Shown here one piece after another: positions 1-8,660 of a DNA stretch of 64,000 bases. The notes under the pieces are model-generated. The model had not been told where the DNA came from. It did no database searches and worked only from the letters and a program-made list of their open reading frames with translations. Numbering within the stretch: position 1 is the first letter of the stretch; the number at the start of each line of letters is the position of its first letter. A program made the translations under genes and the position numbers. This DNA comes from Geminocystis sp. M7585_C2015_104 (GTDB lineage Bacteria > Cyanobacteriota > Cyanobacteriia > Cyanobacteriales > Cyanobacteriaceae), in contig DVEF01000079.1 in NCBI GenBank assembly GCA_015295805.1, forward strand, positions 22,503-86,502, in the 5' to 3' direction.

Positions 1-542
1 ACGGGACAGTTGAAGGCCTCGGCTATTTTTAGTGTTTCGGGATCGTCCAGATTTGCCCTTATCTGGGGTAGGTTAATACGATGTATTGCCGCCGTATGTA
101 TATCGATACCGTGAGTACACTTGTAAACAATCTCCCGCATGAAGAGATGGGCTAGACGGGAGGCAAGGGAACCATTTTCAGACCCGGGAAAGCAACGGTT
201 TAAGTCTCGTCTGTCGGGCAGGTAGCGGGACTGTTCAATAAAGCCGAAGACATTGACTATGGGCACAGCAATAAGGGTACCCTTTAGATAACGGGGATTT
301 ACTTGGTTTACCACCTGTCGGATGATTTCTACGCCGTTGATTTCATCTCCGTGGATGGCGGCACTTATCCACAGCCTAGCACCACTTTCCAAACCGTTTA
401 TTACTGTCACTGGTAGACAAATTAGTGTTTGGGTTGGCAATCTTGCCACTGGTATTTCTAGTTGTTTTACTACTCCCGGTGGGATGATTTCTCCTGCAAT
501 TTTTATCTGGTGTTCTTTGGTTTTTTCCTCAGTTTTGTCCAT
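1..542 (-). CDS. succinylglutamate desuccinylase/aspartoacylase family protein (partial, C-terminus outside window)
   Basis: The reading frame is open from an ATG at 542-540 to the window edge (180 codons), so the gene continues to the left. It shows the zinc carboxypeptidase-like signature of this family: an HGDEINGVE segment (first zinc His and Glu), then DRRDLNRCFPG (the conserved R-D-L-N-R substrate-binding block) and GIDIHTA (second zinc His). The family removes acyl groups from N-acyl amino acids or related amides; the true substrate cannot be told from sequence. The start is chosen because the family block begins about 65 residues downstream and no better ATG lies nearby; the ribosome-binding site is weak. 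The gene faces away from the rest of the window and shows no operon partner here. Confidence 0.85.
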   Translation of the reverse strand, partial: MDKTEEKTKEHQIKIAGEIIPPGVVKQLEIPVARLPTQTLICLPVTVINGLESGARLWISAAIHGDEINGVEIIRQVVNQVNPRYLKGTLIAVPIVNVFGFIEQSRYLPDRRDLNRCFPGSENGSLASRLAHLFMREIVYKCTHGIDIHTAAIHRINLPQIRANLDDPETLKIAEAFNCP

Positions 543-1172
543 TTTTTTGCTTCTATTAACCCCGGTGGGGCTGAAAACTTGCCCGAGAAGCTGATTTGTT
601 ATATCTATTCATGTAAATGATAATACTCAATACTACCATTTTGTGGCCAGGATTATTACTCACTGTTGGTGGTGTAATTTTTCTTTCTGGGATTAACATG
701 AAGGGGGGATTTTGAGGCTGTATTGGGGAGTGGGTAGGCATGACAATTTCTCTGGACAAAACCGGCTTAGCCAGTTTAACCAAGTAACCAGTTTAACCAA
801 ATAGTCCTATGGGCCTTCCAAGCCTGTAAGGGCGACTAATATTAGGGTACGGGTATAGCATTTTACTCTTAAAACCAACCAACTAACTTAAAACCGACCA
901 ATAATGCCATTTTCCGTTATCCCTCTGTCTAACACAGACGTGGGGGATTTCGACTGCCTTTTTTCCACTTCCTTTGACAATCCTTTTTTCTTCCCCTGCT
1001 GACTGCACCCCTCTATAAGGAATGCCTGGTAATGAGAATCATTATAACTATATTCAATAAGCTATTGAGATACAGTAGCAATAGAAGCGATTGAGCCGGA
1101 GATGTATGACAAGACTATGAGAAAAAATCTCAACAGACTGGCAGACTATTGCAAAGGTAAGAATTTTGTTCG
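543..1172. other. gene-poor stretch between the aspartoacylase-type gene and the rpaB remnant
   Basis: No convincing gene is seen. A 75-codon minus-strand frame (556-783) matches nothing recognisable. The stretch holds a short direct repeat, CCAGTTTAACCAA, occurring twice near 771-799, a Fur-box-like site at 1028-1046, and downstream of it a 24-codon plus-strand frame starting at 1104 (MYDKTMRKNLNRLADYC...) that could be the stub of a lost iron-regulated gene. The last point is inference. Confidence 0.4.
1028..1046 (+). promoter_or_regulatory. Fur-box-like site
   Basis: The 19 bases GGTAATGAGAATCATTATA match the classical Fur consensus GATAATGATAATCATTATC at 16 positions and are nearly palindromic. 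Fur represses iron-acquisition genes when iron is plentiful. No intact iron gene lies next to the site: downstream there is only a 24-codon frame and the rpaB remnant. Confidence 0.5.
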
Positions 1173-1430
1173 TTAATTTGTTCTTCGCAAAACCGAATGA
1201 ATCCAGGCACGGGAAAAAGGTTTAACCACATAGTCATCAGCACCCGGTAAAAATTATATATTACGACCAGCTACATAACCCGGAGCAGTCAGCATGATTA
1301 TGGAAATATAACACTTCTTCCGCAACCCCCGAAACAACCCATAACTAGTCATGGGAAGACGGGTTTCTAGAATCCGACGTATGCTAGCCTCGTTTTCTAC
1401 TACTAGGATTTTCTCCTTGCGGTTTTCCAA
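1173..1430 (-). pseudogene. rpaB-like response regulator remnant (receiver domain only, internally deleted)
   Basis: Read from a TTG at 1430, the minus strand gives pieces of an OmpR-type receiver domain in one frame: KEKILVVENEASIRRILETRL, then after a deletion IIMLTAPGYVAGR, an in-frame TAA, and GADDYVVKPF ending in VLRRTN and a stop. These blocks closely match RpaB, the essential cyanobacterial light and redox regulator. The part holding the phosphorylated aspartate is missing, one acidic-pocket residue has changed (VVEN for VVDD), and there is no DNA-binding domain. It cannot encode a working regulator and looks like an old duplicate fragment. The intact rpaB gene must be elsewhere. It lies just 3' of the EF-G gene on the same strand. 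Confidence 0.75.
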
Positions 1431-1455
1431 CTTTCTCCCCCTCTTAGGGGGTTAC

Positions 1456-1479
1456 AAAAAAAGCCTCCCACTGGGGGAG
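1456..1479 (-). terminator. Rho-independent terminator after the EF-G gene
   Basis: On the minus strand, about 30 bases after the EF-G stop, CTCCC and GGGAG form a short stem (CTCCCCCAGTGGGAG) followed by GC and seven T. Position and form fit termination of fusA. Confidence 0.65.
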
Positions 1480-1508
1480 ACAAACAGAAAAGGGGGTGTT
1501 TTATTATT

Positions 1509-3602
1509 CTACTTAGCGAGGGCTAGTTCTCTTTCTTTGGCCTCCCGGATGACCTCTTCGGCTACATTTTTAGGACAGGGGGCATAATGGGAAAATTCCA
1601 TAGAAAATTGTCCTCTGCCGGAAGTCATGGTGCGCAAGTCGCCGATGTAGCCAAACATCTCACTGAGGGGCGCTTCGGCTTTGATTCTCACGCCAGTGGG
1701 GGTGGACATTTGGGATTTGATCATGCCGCGACGACGGTTCAAGTCACCAATGACGTCTCCCACATGGGCTTCTGGGGTGAAGACGTCTACTTTCATAATT
1801 GGTTCTAATAGTTGGGGTGCGGCTTTGGGGATGGATTGACGATAGGCGGCACGGGCGGCAATTTCATAGGCGATGGAACTGGAGTCCACAGGGTGATAGG
1901 CGCCGTCAGTGAGGATTACTTTGAAGTCCACACAGGGGTAGCCCGCCAATACACCCCTCTCTTTACTAGCCTCAAACCCCTTTTGTACTGCGGGCCAGAA
2001 CTCCCTAGGTATGTTGCCACCTGTAACACGAGACTCGAACTGGAATCCGGACCCCGGCTCGCCTGGTTCTATGATATAGTCAATGCGGGCAAATTGTCCA
2101 GCCCCTCCGGTTTGTTTTTTGTGGGTGTAGCTGTCTTGTACTGCTCTAGTAATGGTCTCCCTGTAGGCTACTTGGGGTTTGCCCACCTCTACCTCTACAC
2201 CATAGGTGCGTTTGAGGATGTCTACTTTGATTTCTAGGTGTAATTCGCCCATGCCTTTAATGATGGTCTCACCGCTTTCCTGGTCAGTTTCTACCCGGAA
2301 GGAGGGATCTTCTTGTACCATTCTGGTGAGGGCGGCGATCATCTTTTCGTTGGCGCCTTTTTGTTTGGGTTTGATAGCCACGGAAATAACTGGATCGGGG
2401 AATACCATGGGTTCGAGGGTGGCTGGGGATTCTGGGTCACAGAGGGTGTGGCCGGTTTGGACGTTTTTCAGACCTACCAGGGCTACTATATCCCCTGCCT
2501 GGGCTGATTCTATCTCCTGACGCTCATTGGCATGCATTTCCACAATCCGGCCAATGCGTTCAGTCTTGCCAGTAGCAGTGTTAAGGACGGTCATGCCTTT
2601 TTCGATGCGGCCGGAGTAAATCCGTATAAAGGTGAGGGCTCCATACCGGTCATCCATAACCTTGAAGGCCAAGGCTCTCAACGGCAGGTTGGGATCAACT
2701 ATGGCATAGTCTCCCGTTTCATGACCCTCCAAATCGATTATGGGTTGTGGTTTTACCTCATTGGGTGCGGGAAGATAGTCCACCACCCCGTCTAACACCA
2801 ACTGCACCCCTTTGTTTTTGAAAGAGGAGCCACAGAAGGTGGGGAAGAAGGACATGTTAATAGTGCCCTTGCGGATGCATTTTTTCAGTTCCTCTACGGT
2901 GGGTTCCTCCCCTTCTAGGTATTTTTCCAGAATCTCGTCGTCCTGTTCTACCGCAGTTTCTATCAAACGCTCCCGATATTCCTCCACCTGGTCCTTCATA
3001 TAGTCGGGCACCTCTTCGATGCGGTAGTTCATGGGATCGCCAGAATCGTCCCAAATCCAAGCCTTCCGGGTTAACAGTTCTACTACCCCCTTGAAGTCAT
3101 TTTCCACCCCGATGGGCAGCACCATTACCAGGGGTTTAGCCCCCAATATTTCCTCGATTTGCTTTACCACCCGGAAGAAGTCTGCCCCCGTTCTATCTAG
3201 TTTATTTACATATATAATACGAGCAACCCTGGAATCGTTGGCATAGCGCCAGTTGGTTTCCGACTGAGGTTCAACTCCCCCTGAGCCACAGAAAACGCCA
3301 ATGCCTCCGTCCAGGACTTTGAGGGAGCGATACACTTCAATGGTAAAATCCACGTGTCCAGGGGTGTCGATGATATTCAGTTGATGCCCCTTCCAGTAAC
3401 AGGTGGTAGCAGCCGACTGAATGGTGATGCCCCTTTCCCTTTCCTGTTCCATGAAGTCGGTGGTAGCCGCCCCTTCGTGGACCTCTCCCATTTTGTGGAT
3501 TTTCCCTGTTAATTTCAGGATTCTTTCGGTAGTGGTGGTTTTTCCTGCATCTACGTGGGCAAATATGCCTATGTTCCTATACTTGCTTAGATCTTTGACC
3601 AT
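1509..3602 (-). CDS. fusA: elongation factor G (stand-alone paralogue)
   Basis: This GTPase drives translocation of tRNAs and mRNA on the ribosome and, with RRF, recycles ribosomes. At 697 residues it is full length. G1 is [12 protein letters not shown] (residues 15-26), G3 is DTPGH (79-83) and G4 is NKLD (133-136); domains II-V follow, ending in the [12 protein letters not shown] region typical of domain V. Cysteines fall at residues 105 and 242, the same positions as the pair reported to form an oxidant-sensitive disulfide in Synechocystis EF-G Slr1463. The gene is not flanked by rpsL, rpsG or tufA, so it is probably a second EF-G and not the str-operon copy. A terminator follows the stop codon. 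Confidence 0.95.
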   Translation of the reverse strand: MVKDLSKYRNIGIFAHVDAGKTTTTERILKLTGKIHKMGEVHEGAATTDFMEQERERGITIQSAATTCYWKGHQLNIIDTPGHVDFTIEVYRSLKVLDGGIGVFCGSGGVEPQSETNWRYANDSRVARIIYVNKLDRTGADFFRVVKQIEEILGAKPLVMVLPIGVENDFKGVVELLTRKAWIWDDSGDPMNYRIEEVPDYMKDQVEEYRERLIETAVEQDDEILEKYLEGEEPTVEELKKCIRKGTINMSFFPTFCGSSFKNKGVQLVLDGVVDYLPAPNEVKPQPIIDLEGHETGDYAIVDPNLPLRALAFKVMDDRYGALTFIRIYSGRIEKGMTVLNTATGKTERIGRIVEMHANERQEIESAQAGDIVALVGLKNVQTGHTLCDPESPATLEPMVFPDPVISVAIKPKQKGANEKMIAALTRMVQEDPSFRVETDQESGETIIKGMGELHLEIKVDILKRTYGVEVEVGKPQVAYRETITRAVQDSYTHKKQTGGAGQFARIDYIIEPGEPGSGFQFESRVTGGNIPREFWPAVQKGFEASKERGVLAGYPCVDFKVILTDGAYHPVDSSSIAYEIAARAAYRQSIPKAAPQLLEPIMKVDVFTPEAHVGDVIGDLNRRRGMIKSQMSTPTGVRIKAEAPLSEMFGYIGDLRTMTSGRGQFSMEFSHYAPCPKNVAEEVIREAKERELALAK

Positions 3603-3837
3603 GATAGTGTTTCTTTAGATTACAAAAAAAAAACAAGATCTACCTGTTCTATTCCGAGCATGCCTGGAGGGGCGGTTGTTTTTCTCCCCACAGGAGAGTC
3701 TTTGCCAACACTAAAATTCTGATTTCCCCTCTTGTGCCTTGTACGGATTATACGTCATCTTAACAAATTGTAAAAGTCCTTTACCTTAACTTTCCCTCTA
3801 AAATGAAATTGACAACCTGTAAAACTTAGTGGTATGA

Positions 3838-6062
3838 AAATATGGGAAGAATAATACGGGAGGGGTTCAACCCCGGAAGGGGATGGTCTGTGCTTCTTGT
3901 GGGGAGATCCTTTCGAGGGCAATAAGTAGGCTGAGGGGGGTAAAGGAGTGCGTGGTGAATTGTGCGTGGGAGATGGCCCTTGTTACCTATGACGCCTCGG
4001 TGACGGATTTTAATGCTATTCAGCGGGTGGTAAAAGGGTGGTGGCGGAGGGAGAAACGGGAGTGGATGAGGAGACGATGGGCAAACTAATCGTGGGTGGG
4101 GCAATTAGTGTTATTTTGCTTGTTACCTCCCTGCCCATGATGACTGGAATGGGACATGCTTCTGCGGGGTTACGCTGGCTGCAACTGGTTTTGACCACCC
4201 CGGTAATGTTTTGGTGTGGCCATTCGTTTTTTGTGGGGGCAATTTCTGGACTTAAACACAGGAGTTTAAACATGAATACCCTCATTGCCCTGGGGACATC
4301 TGCAGCCTATCTGTATTCTATGATTGTTACAATAAATCCCCAGTGGTTTGAAAAAGGGGGAGAGGTGTATTACGAGGCGGCGGCCGTGATTATTACCTTT
4401 GTACTGTTGGGGAAGTTTCTGGAGGCAAGGGCTAAACAACAAACCGCCTCGGCCATTGAGAAGTTAATGCAGTTGTTGCCGCAAAGGGCCACAGTGATAA
4501 GGGGTGGTGAAGAGATAGAAATTCCTGTTGAGCCTTCTCCAGGTGGATGATGTAATTATAGTCCGGCCAGGGGAGAGGATACCCGTAGACGGGGAAATTG
4601 TCATGGGATATTCCACCATTGATGAAAGCATGTGGTAGCTGGTGAATCTTTTCCTGTCAAAAAGGGGGTTGGGGATGAGGTAATTGGCGGCACCATCAAT
4701 CAAACGGGCAGTTTCCGTAGGCGGTTGTACCAGAATAGGGAAGGATACCGTTTTGGCCCAAATCATAGAGTTAGTGAGACTAGCCACGGTTAGTAAAGCT
4801 CTTCAGGTGAGAAATTTGCCGATAGGGTTACTGGTTATGAAAGTGCCTGTGGTAATTGCCATTTCCCTCTTCAGCTTTCTGGGATGGTGGCTGTGGGGAG
4901 GAGATTTCAATATGGCTTTGATTACCTCCATCAATGTTTTAGTCATCTCCTGTCCTTGTGCCTTGGGATTGGCTACACCCACTTCCATCATGGTGGCTAC
5001 GGGATTGGCTGCCCAACATGGCATTTTATTCAAGTCTGCCGAGAGTCTAGAGACTGCCAGGATGGTGAAAACTGTCGTCTTTGACAAAACGGGCACTCAG
5101 GTGTGGGCAAGCCGGTGTGTACTAATTTTATCACCCTCAGGGGAACAGAAACAGAAAGGCAAATCTTGGAAGTGGCGGCTGCGGTGGAGTCTTTTTCTGA
5201 ACATCCTCTTGCCAAGGCTATTAGAGAATATGCCCAACAACAAGGGGTAGACATTAACTCCCAAAATGAGCACGTTTCCCAGATTCAGGTTACCCCCGGT
5301 GGTGGCATTCAGGCGGTGGTAGGGGGAAAACTGGTACAGCTAGGAAATAAACAGTGGTTGCAAAGTTTGGGAGTTGACACCACGCAGGTGGAAAATATAT
5401 GTGCCTCCCTGGACAAAACCACTGTCTGGATTGCTGTAGATGAACAAATACAAGCAGTAATGGCCTTTGCCGACGCCCTGAAACCCTCTACCTTTTTGGC
5501 AGTTGACCAGTTGCGACAAATGGGACTAGATTTAGTTATACTCTCAGGGGATAACGAGAAAACCACTGCTAGGATTGCCCAATCCCTAGGGATTAGAAGG
5601 TATTTTGCCTCCCTGTCGCCCCAGAGGAAAATGGCCAAACTACGGGAAATCCGGCAAAGTCAACCGAGAGGGGGGAAGGTGGCCATGGTGGGGGATGGGA
5701 TTAACGATGCCCCCTCCCTGGCCCTAGCAGATGTAGGCATAGCCCTAGCCACCGGCACAGAAGTAGCAATGGCCGCCAGCGACATCACCCTTACCCGGGG
5801 TGACCTAACTGGCGTGGTATTTGCCATCAAACTGAGTCAGGCCACCATGGAGAATGTCCGTCAAAACCCCTTCTTCGCCTATGCTTACAACCTGATTGCT
5901 ATTCCCGTGGCTGCCGGTGTCTTCTACCCCTCTTGGGGTATTCTGTTAAACCCAATGATTGCCGGCGCGGCTATGACACTATCTTCCATCTCGGTGGTGA
6001 CTAATGCCCTGCGTCTACGCCGGGTGGCAGCGGACATATTCTGTTGCCCAAATGCCTACTGA
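3838..6062 (+). pseudogene. copper-translocating P1B-type ATPase pseudogene (several frameshifts)
   Basis: Pieces of one copper ATPase of the CtaA/PacS/CopA class lie in order but in changing frames. They are an N-terminal metal-binding domain with MVCASC (from 3883); transmembrane and actuator parts (4080-4550); RPGERIPVDGEIV (4551-4638), which ends at an in-frame TAG just before the GES loop; AGESFPVKKG (4639-4716); the CPC metal site ISCPCALGLATPTS and phosphorylation site FDKTGT (4723-5098); and the P and N domains with SEHPLA and GDGINDAP, plus the copper-type last helix (5103-6062). Normally these form one protein of about 750 residues. At least four frame changes and one stop make it non-functional unless they are sequencing errors. 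It meets the sqr gene tail to tail, with a 7-base overlap. Confidence 0.85.
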
Positions 6063-7315
6063 GAAACCTGGGTGGCAGATACTGCCTGATTTTTGGGCAA
6101 TAGGAAACGCCACATGTCTGGCTCAAAGGGTTCCCCCTTTAGCATCCTGTTCCAGTACAACCAGGGTAGGACATATTTTTTCACCAGCCACATGCTATAT
6201 CTTTCCTTGGTAGGATCGAGGGGGAAACTGGGTAGGGGTTGCTTGTTATAGTCGAACTCTGCAAGGATAACCCTGCCATAGCCGGTAATCAGTGGGCAAC
6301 AGGCATAGCCATTGTATGTTTCTGTGGGGGCTTTCTTTTCCATGAGGGCTAATATATTGGCCACCACCACGGGTGCTTCTTTGCGGATGGCGGCTGCTGT
6401 TTTCGAGGTGGGTAGGGAGGAGGAGTCTCCCAGACTAAACACGTTCTTATATTTCTTGTGCTGACAAGTGTATTGATCCACATCCACCCATCCCTGTTCA
6501 TTGGCCAGAGGACTTTGTTTGATGAAATCGTAGGTAGTCATAGGGGGGGCGACGTGAATCATGTCATAGTTGAGGGTAACAGTTTGCCCGTCAGTAGTGG
6601 CGAAAACCGCTTCTTTCTTGTCGCCTCGGATTTCTATCAGGTTGTAGCCGTATCTGACCTCGATTTGTTTACGTTCTACTACTCTTTCTAGGGGGGCATT
6701 GTAGGCAGGAACCCCAAACATTTTCCCCATGGCGTTGGCGTAGATGATGTGGGTTTTCTCTCTGACGCCATTTTTCCGGAAGATGTCGTCTGCCATGTAC
6801 ATGATTTTTTGGGGAGCCCCCGGGCATTTGATGGCACCCGCTGGGAAGGTGAAGATAGCTGTACCCCCCTTAAAATTATTAATCAGCTCCCAGGTATAAG
6901 GGGCTGTATCCTTGGTATAATTGGTGGTGACCCCGTTTTTGCCTAAACACTCTTTTAACCCCTTGATTTTGTCCCAATCTATGGTGATCCCGGGGCATAC
7001 TACCAGATAGTCGTAGGTGAACACGTCTCCTTTTTGTACAGTCACCTGATTGTTGTCCGGGTCAATTTTCACGGCGTAGTCCTTTATCCAAGTCACCCCC
7101 TTGGGGAGCACACTGGCTTCTGGCCTGGCAGTTTTTTCCACCCTATATTGTCCCCCCCCTACTAAGGTCCATGCCGGCTGATAGTAGTGTGTTTCTGAAG
7201 GCTCTATGATGGCTAGTTCCACAGAGGGTTTTTTCTTTTTCATTTGGGCGGCCACGGTAATTCCAGCGGCGCCTCCCCCAATTATTAATATCTGATAGTG
7301 ATTTTTTTCGCTCAT
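6056..7315 (-). CDS. sqr: sulfide:quinone oxidoreductase, type II
   Basis: This peripheral-membrane flavoprotein oxidises sulfide and passes the electrons to plastoquinone or another quinone. It has 419 residues, as usual for the class. The FAD-binding motif IIGGGAAG is at residues 11-18, the second FAD segment SLGDSSSLPTSK lies in the C-terminal half, and candidate redox cysteines are Cys164 (AIKCPGAP) and Cys339/340 (YACCPLITGYG), the arrangement of the type II (mitochondrial-like) enzymes also found in Synechocystis. The C-terminal amphipathic segment (YVLPWLYWNRMLKG) would anchor it to the membrane. The ATG has a clear AGGGG ribosome-binding site. A matching sulfur-oxidation cluster lies at 54.7-56.5 kb. 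Confidence 0.9.
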   Translation of the reverse strand: MSEKNHYQILIIGGGAAGITVAAQMKKKKPSVELAIIEPSETHYYQPAWTLVGGGQYRVEKTARPEASVLPKGVTWIKDYAVKIDPDNNQVTVQKGDVFTYDYLVVCPGITIDWDKIKGLKECLGKNGVTTNYTKDTAPYTWELINNFKGGTAIFTFPAGAIKCPGAPQKIMYMADDIFRKNGVREKTHIIYANAMGKMFGVPAYNAPLERVVERKQIEVRYGYNLIEIRGDKKEAVFATTDGQTVTLNYDMIHVAPPMTTYDFIKQSPLANEQGWVDVDQYTCQHKKYKNVFSLGDSSSLPTSKTAAAIRKEAPVVVANILALMEKKAPTETYNGYACCPLITGYGRVILAEFDYNKQPLPSFPLDPTKERYSMWLVKKYVLPWLYWNRMLKGEPFEPDMWRFLLPKNQAVSATQVSQ

Positions 7316-7551
7316 CTTTTCCCCTGTTTTTTTTCTATACTTTTATGTTTCTTTGTTCCGTCGTCTATTGCTGAAAAATTTCCCTCTTTTTTGTCCTTAT
7401 TTTAGCCCATTTCAGCTCTCCTTCCCGTATTTTCTTAATATTTATTTAATAATAAATTTTTAACCAATTAGCAATATAACGATTTAAAGAAGAAAGGAAA
7501 ATGTAAGAAAAACGGAGAGGGGAGGTTGATGAGAGGTCCATTGATTGTAGA

Positions 7552-8178
7552 ATGGAGACAATGGGAGGTATTGTATATTTCCCCTCCATGGGTAACAGTA
7601 GTAGGCCAACCTTGCAATCCCACAACTTTCCGGTGTCTAATCCTTCTCTAGCCCGTACTGTTTGCCGTAGGGCGGTTTTGGGGGATATAAATGATATAGC
7701 AGAAGTGTTGACTCTTTGTTTTAATCAGTTTAATAAATTCACCTTTTGGATATACCCCTTGGTGAAAATGGCAGTAGCCCAGGATTTGCGCCAACGTCTA
7801 CAACAGGAGGATGCGGATTATTTTTGTCTGGTTGCCGTCTATAAACAGAGGGAATCTGAGGAGATAGTGGGCACTGTAGAATTATCATTTCGTAGGGGTT
7901 TTCCCTGGCTAAAGCCCAATCGTTATGCCTATGTGGCTAACTTGGCAGTAAAAGAAAAATACCGTCGTCGGGGAATTGCCACCTGTCTATTGTTAAAATG
8001 TGAGGAAATCGCCAAGGCAAACAACTACGGCTGTATTTACCTTCATGTTTTAGCCAGCAATCAAGGGGCGCAGAAACTGTATCTGGGCAACGGCTATACT
8101 ATTCATCGAGTGGAAACAGATTTATTGAGCTTATTTGTTCCCGGTAAAAGACGTCTACTATTGATGAAAACCCTATGA
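7552..8178 (+). CDS. GNAT family N-acetyltransferase
   Basis: This is a probable acetyl-CoA-dependent acyltransferase of the GNAT fold. The acetyl-CoA pyrophosphate-binding motif is RRRGIAT (motif A, residues about 142-148), preceded by the strand YVANLAVKEKY and followed by YLHVLASNQGAQKLYLGNGY, the usual motif B. The first 40 residues are poorly conserved, and the second ATG at 7588 is an alternative start. The acceptor substrate (amino acid, protein N-terminus, small amine) cannot be told. Its stop overlaps the start of the next gene by four bases (ATGA), so the two are probably translated together. Confidence 0.8.
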   Translation: METMGGIVYFPSMGNSSRPTLQSHNFPVSNPSLARTVCRRAVLGDINDIAEVLTLCFNQFNKFTFWIYPLVKMAVAQDLRQRLQQEDADYFCLVAVYKQRESEEIVGTVELSFRRGFPWLKPNRYAYVANLAVKEKYRRRGIATCLLLKCEEIAKANNYGCIYLHVLASNQGAQKLYLGNGYTIHRVETDLLSLFVPGKRRLLLMKTL

Positions 8179-8633
8179 ATCTTGAGGCCCAGGATTCCAT
8201 TTCTGAGGAGTATGCTTTGGAGCAATTTTTGCGAGAAAAGAGTCTGTTGGTAGTTAATCCAAAAAGGAAAAATGGGATCATTTTAATAAAAAAATACTAT
8301 GCCGAATTTGCCGGGCCAGGGGCCGTCATTGGGGGGTGTTTTGACCAAGACGTGTGTGATGCTATTGCCTTGGGGAAATTGTCGTTACTAAAACCAAAAA
8401 ACTATGAGGAAAGACGTCGTGCCTATTTGTTAAGAAGACAATGGGTAAGGTTAATGAAACAAATCACCGACAATCCCATCCCTCGGCAAAGGGCACAAAT
8501 TATCCTAAATCAGTTTGAGCATTGGTTTGACAGGGAAACAGCCGCCAAAATTCCCGATGAGGTGTTTGCGTTGATGGTGGGTGTCTTTCCGGAAACCATT
8601 GCTGGCGCCAGGGATATAGTAAATCGTTTTTGA
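8175..8633 (+). CDS. unrecognised protein, coupled to the acetyltransferase
   Basis: This soluble 152-residue protein belongs to no family I can name. It is rich in charged residues, has no signal peptide or membrane segment, and its second half is predicted helical (RRRAYLLRRQWVRLMKQI, then a segment rich in Arg, Gln and Glu). The start overlaps the acetyltransferase stop by four bases, which supports it as a real gene and suggests a shared function, for example as substrate or partner of the acetyltransferase (inference). Confidence 0.65.
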   Translation: MNLEAQDSISEEYALEQFLREKSLLVVNPKRKNGIILIKKYYAEFAGPGAVIGGCFDQDVCDAIALGKLSLLKPKNYEERRRAYLLRRQWVRLMKQITDNPIPRQRAQIILNQFEHWFDRETAAKIPDEVFALMVGVFPETIAGARDIVNRF

Positions 8634-8660
8634 TGCTATTCCACGCCCATATACTCCGGT

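Noticed and set aside
556..783. 75-codon minus-strand frame upstream of the aspartoacylase-type gene
   Set aside because: Overlaps the likely promoter region of the next gene and matches no family.
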